Origin: Salminus brasiliensis
Taxonomy: Eukaryota; Chordata; Actinopteri; Characiformes; Bryconidae
Assembly (NCBI RefSeq): GCF_030463535.1
Contig: NC_132881.1
Coordinates: 44,860,771-44,924,770, forward strand
Direction of reading: 5' to 3'
Length of the DNA stretch: 64,000 nucleotides
In this document: positions 11,699 to 23,079 of the stretch, piece by piece
Layout of the letters: each line of letters starts with the position of its first letter
Numbering within the stretch: the stretch's first letter is position 1
Made by a program: the position numbers and the translations under genes
Notes under the pieces: model-generated
Seen by the model: only the letters and a program-made list of their open reading frames with translations
Told to the model about the DNA's origin: nothing
The model's database searches: none

Positions 11699-11844
11699 GG
11701 AAAAAGCCTAGGCTTCAGTGGGTTAAATAATGGGTTCTGTGAGTGATGCCACAGAACAGATCTGCCTAAATAACTGAGTTTGAAAGTGTGAATGTGAATT
11801 TGAAGACCTTTCACACAAGGAAATGAGTATAAACTAACTGACGG

Positions 11845-13590
11845 GTTCTTTCTGAAAGAATGAAATTATATTATATGGAGATTAGATGGAGGTTCTTTCT
11901 GAAAGAATGAAATTATATTATATGGAGATTGGATGGAGGTTCTTTCTGAAAGAATGAAATTATATTATATGGAGATTAGATGGAGGTTCTTTCTGAAAGA
12001 ATGAAATTATGTTATATGGAGATTAGATGGAGGTTCTTTCTAAAAGAATGAAATTATATTATATGGAGATTAGATGGAGGTTCTTTCTAAAATAATGAAA
12101 TTATATTATATGGAGATTGGTTGGAGGTTCTTTCTAAAATAATGAAATTATATTATATGGAGATTAGATGGAGGTTCTTTCTAAAATAATGAAATTATAT
12201 TATATGGAGATTGGATGGAGGTTCTTTCTAAAAGAATGAAATTATATTATATGGAGATTAGATGGAGGTTCTTTCTAAAAGAATGAAATTATATTATATG
12301 GAGATTGGTTGGAGGTTCTTTCTAAAAGAATGAAATTAAATTATATGGAGATTGGATGGAGGTTCTTTCTAAAAGAATGAAATTATATTATATGGAGATT
12401 GGATGGAGGTTCTTTCTAAAAGAATGAAATTGTGTTATATGGAGATTGGATGGAGGTTCTTCTTAAAAGAATGAAATTAAATTATATGGAGATTAGATGG
12501 AGGTTCTTTCTAAAAGAATGAAATTATATTATATGGAGATTAGATGGAGGTTCTTTCTAAAAAAATGAAATTATATTATATGGAGATTGGATGGAGGTTC
12601 TTCCTAAAAGAATGAAATTGTGTTATATGGAGATTGGATGGAGGTTCTTCTTAAAAGAATGAAATTATATTATATGGCGATTGGATGGAGGTTCTTTCTA
12701 AAAGAATGAAATTGTGTTATATGGAGATTGGATGGAGGTTCTTTCTAAAAGAATGAAATTATATTATATGGAGATTAGATGGAGGTTCTTTCTAAAAAAA
12801 TGAAATTATATTATATGGAGATTGGATGGAGGTTCTTTCTAAAATAATGAAATTATGTTATATGGAGATTGGATGGAGGTTCTTCCTAAAAGAATGAAAT
12901 TGTGTTATATGGAGATTGGATGGAGGTTCTTCTTAAAAGAATGAAATTAAATTATATGGAGATTAGATGGAGGTTCTTTCTAAAAGAATGAAATTATATT
13001 ATATGGAGATTAGATGGAGGTTCTTTCTAAAAAAATGAAATTATATTATATGGAGATTGGATGGAGGTTCTTTCTAAAATAATGAAATTATGTTATATGG
13101 AGATTGGCTGGAGGTTCTTTCTGAAAGAATGAAATTATGTTATATGCAGATTGGATGGAGGTTCTTCCTAAAAGAATGAAATTAAATTATATGGAGATTT
13201 GATGGAGGTTCTTTCTGAAAGAATGAAATTATATTATATGGAGATTAGATGGAGGTTCTTTCCAAAAGAATGAAATTATATTATATGGAGATTGGATGGA
13301 GGTTCTTTCTAAAAGAATGAAATTATGTTATATGGAGATTGGATGGAGGTTCTTTCTAAAATAATTAAATTATATTATATGGAGATTGGATGGAGGTTCT
13401 TTCTAAAAGAATGAAATTATGTTATATGGAGATTGGATGGAGGTTCTTTCTAAAAGAATGAAATTATATTATATGGAGATTGGATGGAGGTTCTTTCTAA
13501 AAGAATGAAATTGTGTTATATGGAGATTGGATGGAGGTTCTTTCTAAAAGAATGAAATTATATTATATGGAGATTAGATGGAGTTTTTTT
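11845..13590 (+). repeat. 47-bp minisatellite, about 37 copies
   Basis: The unit starts GGAGGTTCTTTCTAAAAGAA and continues with TGAAATTATATTATATGGAG and ATTGGAT. It is 47 bp long and repeats head to tail for about 1.75 kb with only scattered substitutions. Variants include CTGAAAG for CTAAAAG, and GTGTTATAT or AAATTATAT for ATATTATAT. Early units hold the short palindrome TTCTTTCTGAAAGAA. The array ends in CTAAAGAACC and AGTGGTTCTT, motifs of a small dispersed element, so the array may have expanded inside that element. Confidence 0.95.
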
Positions 13591-13744
13591 CTAAAGAACC
13601 ATCAACCACAAAAGTGGTTCTTCAGTGGCATTGAAAAATCCCTCTTCAGCACATTTAGATCTGTTAGATCTGTTTGGTCGGCTTTAAGATGTGTAGCTAC
13701 TTTTCAAAACATTTGCAAGAAATAAAAAGATAGACCCTTTGGAA

Positions 13745-13925
13745 TGATCTGGATTTCTGGATTTCTGGATTTCTGCATGGATTACCAACAAAATATGATC
13801 TGATCTTAATCTACATCACAATTACAAACAGCATCCACAGTGCAGGCTAGAAAAAGTAAGTGAACCTCATTGTTAATAACTTCTCCCAGTACTGACTGGC
13901 AATTTCAGTGAATTAAATGGGTTTG
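13745..13925 (+). repeat. Local duplication, copy 1 (with 14,455-14,600)
   Basis: GGATTTCTGGATTTCTGCAT, TGATCTTAATCTACATCACA and GCAGGCTAGAAAAAGTAAGT recur in the same order at 14,455-14,600 with about 80 percent similarity by eye. The copies are 700 bp apart. No coding role was seen. Confidence 0.75.
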
Positions 13926-14454
13926 TAAGTGTGTGTTTGCCCATTAAATCAAGGCCCACACATCCAGGTTACTGACAAATTGATTCCTCTCGTTTGGTTT
14001 TGCATGATTGGAAACACTAATTCCAAATTGTTTGGTAGGGTATGTGGGTCCCATGTTCACACGACACTGGAGGGCACAGGAACGGGACTTTCCACTGAGT
14101 TTGACCACCCACAGGCTGATATTTCAGGCAGCGAAGGTCAAAGGGAAAGTTTGGACCCTTTTGCCTGCCTTTCTTTGTGTGGTTGCAAACAGAGTGGACA
14201 GAGCAGGCGGGCCGGCTTGTGAGATGTAATCTCTGTAGCTGTTAGTGCAGAAGAGTGGTGTGGAATGAATGACAGAGCAGCTCAGGACGGGGGAGAGAGT
14301 TAACCCCTTGAACCCAATCCCTGCAAACAAAAGAGCTTTAATGGTAAAGAGCTTTAAAGGTTTTTTCGAACCCACAGCATTAAAAATGCTTGAGTTAATG
14401 GAACTTAAAATAGTAAATCAGCAGGACACAAACATATCTGGACCCTGTGGAGTT

Positions 14455-14600
14455 ACCTGGATTTCTGGATTTCTACATATAATACTAATAAAATGTGGCC
14501 TGATCTTAAGCTAGGTCATAATTACAGACAGGATGCACAGTGCAGGCTAGAAAAAGTAAGTGAACCTCTTTGTTAATGACATCTCAAATTGCTGACTGGC
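14455..14600 (+). repeat. Local duplication, copy 2
   Basis: Second copy of the 13,745-13,925 block: GGATTTCTGGATTTCTACAT, CCTGATCTTAAGCTAGGTCA and GCAGGCTAGAAAAAGTAAGT. It is followed directly by a family C element. Confidence 0.75.
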
Positions 14601-14629
14601 TAACTGGTTCCTATTCTCAGGCTCGGCTG

Positions 14630-14880
14630 TGGTCTTGACAAGCAGGCAGTTAGACAGTCACTCCACTCCAGAGCTCTGAAGCCATGTAGATTTCTGTGTC
14701 TGAGAAAGAACGGAAAGGTACCTTTTTTTCTAAGAAATGTGTTTTTAACATGCAGGTGGGTAAACAATTTAAGGGGGAGGAGCCACAGACTAAACATCTT
14801 ATCTTACACATTGAATCAGTTTCAGCTGCAGCTCATTTACTGATGTTTCTGAGGCTGAACTCAGTGTGTATTGTTGAGCA
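14630..14880 (+). mobile_element. Fold-back element C, partial copy
   Basis: Shares ACAGTCACTCCACTCCAGAG, TTTCTGTGTCTGAGAAAGAA and GGAGGAGCCACAGACTAAAC, followed by AATCAGTTTCAGCTGCAGCT, with the better copy at 22,010-22,550. The left arm is missing. Confidence 0.7.
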
Positions 14881-15439
14881 AATTGGGATGCAAAAGTAAT
14901 AAATGTGAGTTTAGAGAACTAAAAAGGCCTGAGGAAGCATCAGTTTTGGTGAGCATGAAGAACCTTTCAGAGGATTAAGGAGATGTGAAGCTTTTAGGAC
15001 AATTTACGAGTTCCTCCTGAAGTGTTTACATGATGTGGAAGTTCTTTAAACTTTTCATTTACCACAGACAAAAATTATCAGTTGGGAGTTTTTTGCCCTG
15101 TGGCTTTGCTCCAAAGAGCCCTTTTTGGCAACTCTGGAGATTTTGGCAACCTCCAGCAGAGTTTGGTGGTTTCAGGGCTCTGACACACTCAACAAAACAG
15201 GTCATTAACATATGAATTGAACCAGGTGTTGGGAGTTGGGAGGACACCAGGACTGGCCCTGAAGAAGCATGGTTTAGGAAAACCATTTAAACTGGTGTTG
15301 AACTGGTTTAACATCTATAGTAAAGGTTCTTAGGGGGAACCAGCCGTGTTTATTTTATTATTCTATGGGATTATATAAGGAACCCTTATGGTAGGAGAGT
15401 GAAGTTAAGGCCACAAATGGGCCTGAAGGGATTAAGAGG

Positions 15440-15445
15440 GAAAAC

Positions 15446-15491
<46 letters not shown>

Positions 15492-15780
15492 TTGGGAGTC
15501 TTGCCCCGTCCTGTAAAAACCATACACACTATATACCATGCACACACACACCGCAAATCTCCAATGATCCTCATCAGCAGCAGACAGGCGAGGCGGGCTG
15601 TGAACTACTGCTGTTTCCTCCGGGGCCCCCCTCCCGGCTGGGGTGGGGTGTGTGTATGTGTGTGTGTGTGAGGGGGGGGTGGAGAAATGCAATCCCACCC
15701 AGTCAAAGTGCTCTCTCAGACATGCACACACACACATACACACTTACACACACACATTCTGACACACAGAGCAACTCTCC
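15440..15780. repeat. Cluster of (GA)n, (GT)n and (CA)n microsatellites
   Basis: A (GA)n-rich tract at 15,445-15,491 is followed by a (GT)n tract near 15,645-15,670 and (CA)n tracts at 15,725-15,770. Several apparent open frames here are only the repeats translated. Confidence 0.9.
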
Positions 15781-16344
15781 ACAGGAAAAGCTGGAGACAG
15801 AATGCAGAGCAGCACCTCACAGCAGCCTCTGCGTTCAGCGGCACCCCAAAAGGGATCCTCCTCTACTTTGATAGTTGCTTAATTACTCATATGATGCCAC
15901 ACAGATGTCTGGGGGGGCTCCAGCCGAAAGTTTGCCCCGCTCACTCGCTCGCTGACTGACTGACTGAGTGACAGGATCCAAGGGAAGGCAGACATTTAAG
16001 GAGCGGTAGGTGAAAAACCAGGAGCCATTCATAATTCATCAGCGGAGCAGTTTACGGGCTGTCACGGATCCCTGTAGTGCGGGGCTGATGCTAAACTGTG
16101 ATGCTACTTGAAGGGCTGTCTGCTAAATAGTTCTTTGTGTACCAGGTGGCGGCAGGGACTTTGAACAGGAAATGCATCTCGCCTCTGAAGTGTTCCTCTG
16201 CTGTCACCATTATGAAAAGAGGCTGGAAAGTAGTGAGAAGGCTACGGGACTTGATTAACTTTTACTTTTAGTGAACGTTTGGGTTGCTTTTCTAGTCTGA
16301 TTAATCACAAATGTGATTTCTGCATGTTCTGATGGTCGCTCCTT
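15781..16344. promoter_or_regulatory. Low-repeat block upstream of ednra
   Basis: This has balanced composition, no repeat shared with the rest of the window and several compact motifs, including a GACTGACTGACTGAGTGACA run at 15,952-15,971. It lies about 2 kb upstream of the ednra start codon. It could hold the untranslated first exon or a proximal enhancer, but no promoter element can be named with confidence. Confidence 0.25.
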
Positions 16345-16349
16345 GTATT

Positions 16350-16668
16350 AGAACTGTATATTTGTGATTGTGAAATCTGTGTGTTCATAAACTGCAGCAT
16401 GAAGAAGTTATTATTTTTGTTCTTAAAGAGAAAAGAAACAAAAGCTGTGTCTGAAAGTTTCAGATAAAGCCAGAATAAGGTTAAAGTGTTTTTAAAAAGG
16501 TACAAATTAGTTGCCATTCTTAATTGTTTTATGTGTGACATTGTTTTACACAACGCATATCTTCATTTTTTATATTTGAACTGTATATTAACTACAACTT
16601 TTAAGTAAATTAAAGTAAAAAAGTGTCAAATCCTAAGTCATATGCTAGACGATTGTTTTAGAAATAGT
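16350..16668 (+). repeat. Dispersed repeat D, copy 1
   Basis: GATTGTGAAATCTGTGTGTT, CATAAACTGCAGCATGAAGA, TGTGTGACATTGTTTTACAC and CAAATCCTAAGTCATATGCT are all shared with 20,163-20,497 in ednra intron 1, at roughly 90 percent identity by eye. No ORF is present. Confidence 0.85.
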
Positions 16669-18017
16669 AAAAAAATATGTTTTAAAGTTCAGGGGTTAAA
16701 AGAAATTATAATTCTTAAGTTTCTTAATTCAGGTTTTAATTTATTTATTTTATTTTTAAAATATAAAAGATAAAAGATAAAAATGCTAAAATAAAAGTTT
16801 ATGCTAGAAAGTTCTAGGTTCTAGATTTCAGAAAACATAAATTACTTGAGTAGATCAGTTTATTTTTGAACATGTTAAAGTTTTTTTTAAAAGCCTTTCA
16901 AGAATATTTTACTTTTTACAGATATAATTTTCAACTTTTTAAACCTGAACTTTAAAAAACGTATTTTTTCTACTTAAGAATTTATTACTAATGTGTACAC
17001 TTAACTTGAAATAAACAAGTCAATTTAAATGGTTTAAACTTTACTTTTAAACAATTAAAATTTTACACATTTAGAATGTCTCAAGAACAATTTCAACAAC
17101 TTCTTTGTTTGGATGTTTTGGACCAGCGTTACATGGCCAAATCTAGAACCTTCCAGAAATAATGGTTGTAGGACAATTCCAGTAGTTAAAATGACTTACA
17201 TCAATTATAATAATTCTGGAAATAAGTTAAATAACGCCATAAAAGTCTTCCAACAATCTAAATTTGACTAAAATTCCTCAAAGATATTTCACGCTGTGCG
17301 TCTGTGGATTCACTCTTATGAGCTTTGCGACGTAGATTGACGTTGACAAAAGATTTAGTTGTTTTTGTCTTGCGTCCTTAAGTGCTATCAGTCATTTGAG
17401 TACTTTGTGATTGATCTGCCGTGTCTGGATTCACAAACACTCTCACCCACACAAACCCCTCCATTGTGCAAGAGTCCAAAAATCTTGCCCCTTTCATATT
17501 GAAGTGGCCCTTTGTTTGGTAAGTCTGCCAGTCTGAATCTCAAATCAGAACCAGAGGGGGAATGTGGAAATGTGTGTTGAAGGAGGAAATCGCATCCGTG
17601 AAAGTAATACAGGAGGCACGTCTTCGGAAATGGGCGAAAAAACAGGGAAAAAAGGGAAAACAAAGAAGGAAAAGGATAAAAACAACTGGATAGGCCTGGC
17701 ACGACGCTTTGTGCCATTAGCACCATGCCAGAGCTGATGGGTACTTGCTGGGGATGATGGGAGAGGCGACGTCTCGTCCCGTAGCGTAACAGTAACTCAT
17801 GCTGGCACACTCCATCTGTGCTCCTTCACTAAATCCCTTTTGAAGTTGCAAGGAAGTTGCACTGATCTGTTGTTGTACTTTTAAGCAATTCTCTTTGATT
17901 TTGTGACATTCCGAGAGCCTTCCACGGCAGCGGCAGCGCTAGTCTTCGTGCGCATTGTTCCAGCAAGAGAAAGAGTCAAATTGTGCTAATAAAAAGTGAG
18001 ATTTGCTCTAAATGAAG
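16669..18017. other. 5' flank of ednra, AT-rich then mixed
   Basis: 16,669-17,100 is very AT-rich and low in complexity. 17,280-18,017 is mixed, low-repeat DNA. No second repeat copy or exon was recognised. The first, untranslated exon of ednra (present in the human gene) should lie in or beyond this region but cannot be placed. Confidence 0.35.
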
Positions 18018-18046
18018 TCTTCTTCTGTGTCTCCTCTGTCCCTCAG
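18018..18046 (+). promoter_or_regulatory. ednra: Splice acceptor before the ednra start-codon exon
   Basis: A pyrimidine-rich run (TCTTCTTCTGTGTCTCCTCT, then GTCCCTCAG) ends in an AG at 18,046, leaving 68 bases of 5' UTR before the ATG. In human EDNRA the start codon lies in the second exon behind an untranslated first exon, so a splice acceptor is expected here. This is a match to expectation, not proof. Confidence 0.6.
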
Positions 18047-18114
18047 CCCTGCCATCGACGTAATTGGACTCTCATCACCTTATCTGAGAGTAGGAGAGTG
18101 GAATCTGTTCAGCA

Positions 18115-18561
18115 ATGGTCCCTACGACACTACGCGTGTTGTTGCTAATGGCTGTCGTGGCCGTCGGTGGAATGGCTCAGATAAACAGCACAGAGGAGCT
18201 TCCTGGCTCTCCCTGGCCTTTCCTCACCACCACTCAACCCCTGGAGGCTCACAGCCAGCCAGGGAAAGTTTCTGGCACACAGCTCACACTCAAAGAGGCA
18301 GGTAACGGCACAAGGGGTCCTCCGGTCAAGATGCCCCCTCCGCCCTGTAAGCAGTCGCCCTCCATTAAAAGCTCTTTCAAGATCATCAACACCATCTTTT
18401 TCTGCATTGTGTTCGTGGTGGGCATGTTCGGCAATTCCACCCTGCTGAGGATTATCTACAAGCACAAGTGCATGTGGAACGGGCCTAACGCCCTTATTGC
18501 CAGCCTGGCCCTGGGCGACCTCATCTACATCACCATTGCTGTCCCCATCAACCTGTACAAG
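18115..18561 (+). CDS. ednra: ednra coding exon 1: N-terminus, TM1, TM2
   Basis: Residues 1-149. A hydrophobic leader (about 1-21) is followed by a Ser/Thr/Pro-rich ectodomain with N24 and N64 sequons and C78. TM1 follows (about 90-114, GNSTLLR), then ICL1 with the family-typical [17 protein letters not shown] and TM2. Y138 (2.53) matches the Tyr that marks type A receptors. Position 2.57 is Ala142, where mammalian receptors carry Asp. The exon ends in phase 0 at donor GTAGGA. Confidence 0.95.
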
Positions 18562-21500
18562 GTAGGAGCCTAGAACTTAACCATCCACCATCCATGACCA
18601 TATTTACACCTGGTCACTTGGTTCACACTGGACTTGTATCTGGACTGTATCTGTTTACACAATGGGTAGTCAAACGGGTCTCCAGGTTACTCAGACTGAA
18701 ATACGATTGCTACATGGGACAGAATATGCAAATTTGCTGGCTAGAGTTGTACTGGGAGGAGTTTTGGTTGTGGAATGTGTCTTGGAGAGGGGGGTGTGTT
18801 TACACTGCTATAACGTGGCTCAAATGCATCACAGGCCACCTCCTGAAGTGGATTTTGAGTAATTGAGTGTTGGGTGAGTTCACACTTGCATTTTAATGTG
18901 GCTTGGCCTTATCCAGATATTATCCTGAAACTCAAGACGCATGAAGTGACCAGGTGTAAACAGGGCCAACACGTTCCACACAAAATAAAAACCCATAGAA
19001 GAACCTCTGGCCTTTGGTTTACCTTCCAGTGGATTCTAGATATTCATTTTTGTGGGAGTGTAAGAACCTCCCTAAAGTTTAAAGAATCGTTACACTGTTA
19101 AATTGTTAAGAAGAACCCATACATTAGTATAGAACCCTTGATTCGTATAGCAGGTCTTTAAACCTCTCAAGGGTTCTTTAGGGAAGCAAAAGTGCTTCTC
19201 CTGCACTCTAGCAAAAAGGCTGATGCTTAAAAGGGTTCAGTGACTTGCAACAACAGTGGGTGTGTTTACATGCACCTTAATAATCCCATCATAATCCAAT
19301 TGGACTTAAGCAGTTTTTGATTATTCAAGCGATCATCAAAACAGCATACTCCGATTTCTTAGATCAGAGTTCCTGACACATGTAAATTCGTATTTCTTCC
19401 CCATTATCTGATTACTCAAGTGCATGTAGACTTTTTATGTAAACACACCTTTTGTGCCGAAAAAGTTCTTCAAAAGATCGACATTAAGATGAAGTTTAAG
19501 AGGTTTTCCTTGTATTTGAAAAAAAAAAAAAAAACTGGATATTTGAGCCACCGGTCTTCTAGAACCATTGCCTTTACCAAAGAACCCTTGAAGAACCTTC
19601 TTTTTCAAGAGTGTATGGCATCACTTAAGGCTTAGAGCCCTTCAACAGCTGTTTTATTGACAGGCAAGATCCTTTTCTCATCAATTACTGTGGTCTTCTG
19701 TGGTCTGTCAGGTTGTTTGCTATTGCCAAGTCCATTAGTGCCTTCTGGCTTATCTTCTGTGTACCAAACATTTGATTTTGACACACCCAGTGTTCTGTCT
19801 CTGATTTATTCCCATGGAATCTCTTGGCACGAGTGGCTTTTTGGTCCTTAAGCTGAAAGCTGAAAGAATGGATGGCCCCCAGATGCAGGTGCTGCATCTA
19901 AAAATACCTCTGGACTCTTATAATCTACTTCGCTTGTTCACTGTTTGTTCCCATCTGCAGGTTTAGAACTGCTCCAATCACATGATGTCCACAGCTTTGG
20001 AGGCTTTTGACAGTGAAGCTCTGAGCCCTTGCTCTGAGCACTTGCTGAGCAGCAGTTAGACCGTAGGGCCGGCCTAGAGCTTTAGAGAAGTTACACTACA
20101 TAAAACCTAGTTCTGAGTAGTTATTTCCCTTCTTTCTCAGACTCATATATGTGTATTTTTCTCAGTTTTATATATATGTGATTGTGAAATCTGTGTCTTC
20201 ATAAACTGCAGCATGAAGAATTTTTTTATTTTTGTCCCTAAAGAGAAAAGAGACAGAAGCTGAGAGAGATAAAAGTGTCTGAAAGTTTCAGATAAAGTCA
20301 GAATATGGTTAAAATGTTTTTAAAAAGGTACAAATCAGGTGCCATTCTTACTTGTTTTATGTGTGACATTGTTTTACACAACATATATCTTCCTTTTTTT
20401 ATATTTGAACTGTATATTAACTACAACTTTTAAGTAAATTAAAGTTAAAAAGTGTCAAATCCTAAGTCATATGCTAGACAATTGTTTTAGAAGTAGTGAA
20501 GAGCTGAGAAGTTACACTACATAAAAACCTAGTTCTGAGTAGACTCAGAAATATACACGGCTCCACAACTTTAGAGTGGAGTGACTGTCAAACTGCCTGA
20601 AGATCATAAGTTCAAATCCCATCCACACTACAATCCTCCATGAGCAGAGTGAGTCTGTGACTAGGAAGGCCTTCATCCAAGTGATAGGTGGAGTTCTAAC
20701 CTGCAGATGGGAATAAACAGTAAACTGATTGAGGGGGAGGAGCCACAGACTAAACGTCTAAGACCATATTCAATCAGTTTTAGCTGCAGCTCATTTCAGC
20801 TAATGGTTTGAAGTCTCAACTTAGATGCAGAAGTTCAAAATGTGAGTTAGGGAGAACTTTAGGCTAAACTAAGTTGAGTTAACTCAAAAAACCCCTTTGT
20901 AATCAGTTACTGTATTATTTTAAGTGACAGAAATTTAGAGAGTGTAGTGTGGAAGGACTGGAAGTGATTATAAACAGTTACTTGGATTCTGTCTCCCAGT
21001 ACACTGTGGTACAGTCACAGAGTGTGTAGTGATGAAGGCAGCATGGATAGGGCCAGCTAAAATAAACACAGAGAGCACTGGCCTTACACGGTCTGGTGTG
21101 TTATCACTCGTTTGATAAGAGCAGTGTTATCTTCACTGGTCCTTTAGGGAAGCATTCAGCAACATCCACTAAGCAAAGCTCTAAAACCTGCACCAAACAA
21201 GTTGTCTGAACTTACTCTAAACCAAGGACTCAAAGGTCATTTCTTCTAGGTGGAGATCAATTAACATGCCTCGTGAGACCTTTCTTGATGGATATAAGAG
21301 GACAGAAGCTGATAGCTGTGTTGTATTTGTGTTGTTCATTCCCATGTTTCACATTACTGACAGTCAGGCTACAGCCGTTTTCCACTGGACAGAGCGAAAA
21401 TGACCTAAACAATGCCCTCCATAATTCACATGCCTGCAAATATCTCCAGAACAAGGGGCAGAACCTTCAGGCCAATGGTGTAGAATGATGAGGCCCAGTT

Positions 21501-23033
21501 CTTCCTTTACCACAAGGTGAACGACTTGTTTAGTTGCCATGCAGACCCTCTCATTACGTTACGAGACACCCCATTCAGATTTCAGGCAGTGATCTCTTGT
21601 TTCATGAGTGCTAACAGCTCCCCCTTGTGGAGAAGCTTCAGCCTGCTAAAAATGAGTGAATGAGGAGGTCAGTGAGTTAAAGCAACGCTGTGTAGCATTT
21701 TTACTCCAAAATAGCAGCTTTAAAATCACAGGATAATGTTTGTGAGAACTGCATTGCCCTTCGTAACCCTGCATAATGCCGCATAACCTGAGTCATATTT
21801 GTGTAAAGTCCTGTAACATTACTCTCCCCTTTCCCTTTCTGAGCAGTTCTCGATCTCTCAGCTCATCTAGAAAAATGTTTTCTTTAGTGGTGGCTCAAAT
21901 TTCACTTTCTGACTGTAGGGGGAGCCCAGGAGTAAGACATGCCGGTTTTCCATAGTGTTGTTTTAATTAGATAGATTAGTTAGTTAGCAGACATCAGTAG
22001 GAACTACTTCCATTAAATGATCTGCAGCTGAAACTGATTAAATACTAATATGTTTAGTCTGTGGCTCCTCCCTTTCAATCCGTTTATTTCCATCTGCAGG
22101 TTAGAGCTCCCCCTATCACCCAGAGAGAGGCCTTCTTATTGTTAATCACATAAAGGACTGTAGTGTTGATGGCATTTGAACTTTTGATCTCCTGAGTCTC
22201 TTGACAGTCGCTCCACTCTAGAGCTGTGAAGCTGTGTACATTTCTGTGTCTGAGAAAGAAAGGAAAAGGTAAATTTACTGGGTTTGTATGTAGTGTAACT
22301 TTACAGCTCTGACCGGCCCTACGGTCTAACTGCTGCTCAGCAAGTGTAAGGGAACATCAGATGAAATCCCAGCAAGGGCTCAGAGCTTTACTGTCAAAAC
22401 CCTCCCAGTCTGCAGAAGTCATGTGATAGAGGGAGCTGTAATCTGCAGATAGGAATAAACAGTAAACAGATTGAGGGGGCGGAGCCACAGACTAAACATC
22501 TTACACAGTATTTAATCAGTTTCAGCTGCAGCTCATTTACTGATGGTTTTTAGGCTCAAACGGTGATGAGCTGAGATCAAACTGAGATACTGAAGTATAA
22601 AAATGTGAGTTAAGAGAACTTTAGACTGGACTAAGTTGAACATTTTTTTATTTAATTTAACTTAAATGTTTTTTAACTATCAGTCAAGAGTTTCTTTTTT
22701 ATTTATTCAATTTAATTTAATTCTCATTTTATTTTAGATAAGGAGGTCATCATGAAAAGACTTTAACAACATAAAAGAAGCTGGATGTATCAAAAAGTCT
22801 CTACTGCAGCTCTACAGAAGTTACTAAGTACTTTTGATGTCAGGCTCCTCTACACACATCTGGAAGTCCATTAAGTGCTTTATACGAAAATGACCTCTAA
22901 ATATTTGTAGCCTTTTGTTAAAATAAGACAAAATTACTTTCTTGTGGTCAGAAAACCTCAGTGGTGAGTGGTGAGGGTGACCAATTTTATCCTTAATGTT
23001 AACAATGACTCAATAGTCTGTCATACTCAATCA

Positions 23034-23079
<46 letters not shown>

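Noticed and set aside
11845..13590. CRISPR-like array
   Set aside because: The 47-bp units are head to tail without unique spacers, and the DNA is clearly from a vertebrate with introns.
18145..18465. Antisense open frames opposite ednra exon 1
   Set aside because: Shadow of a constrained coding exon; no family match.
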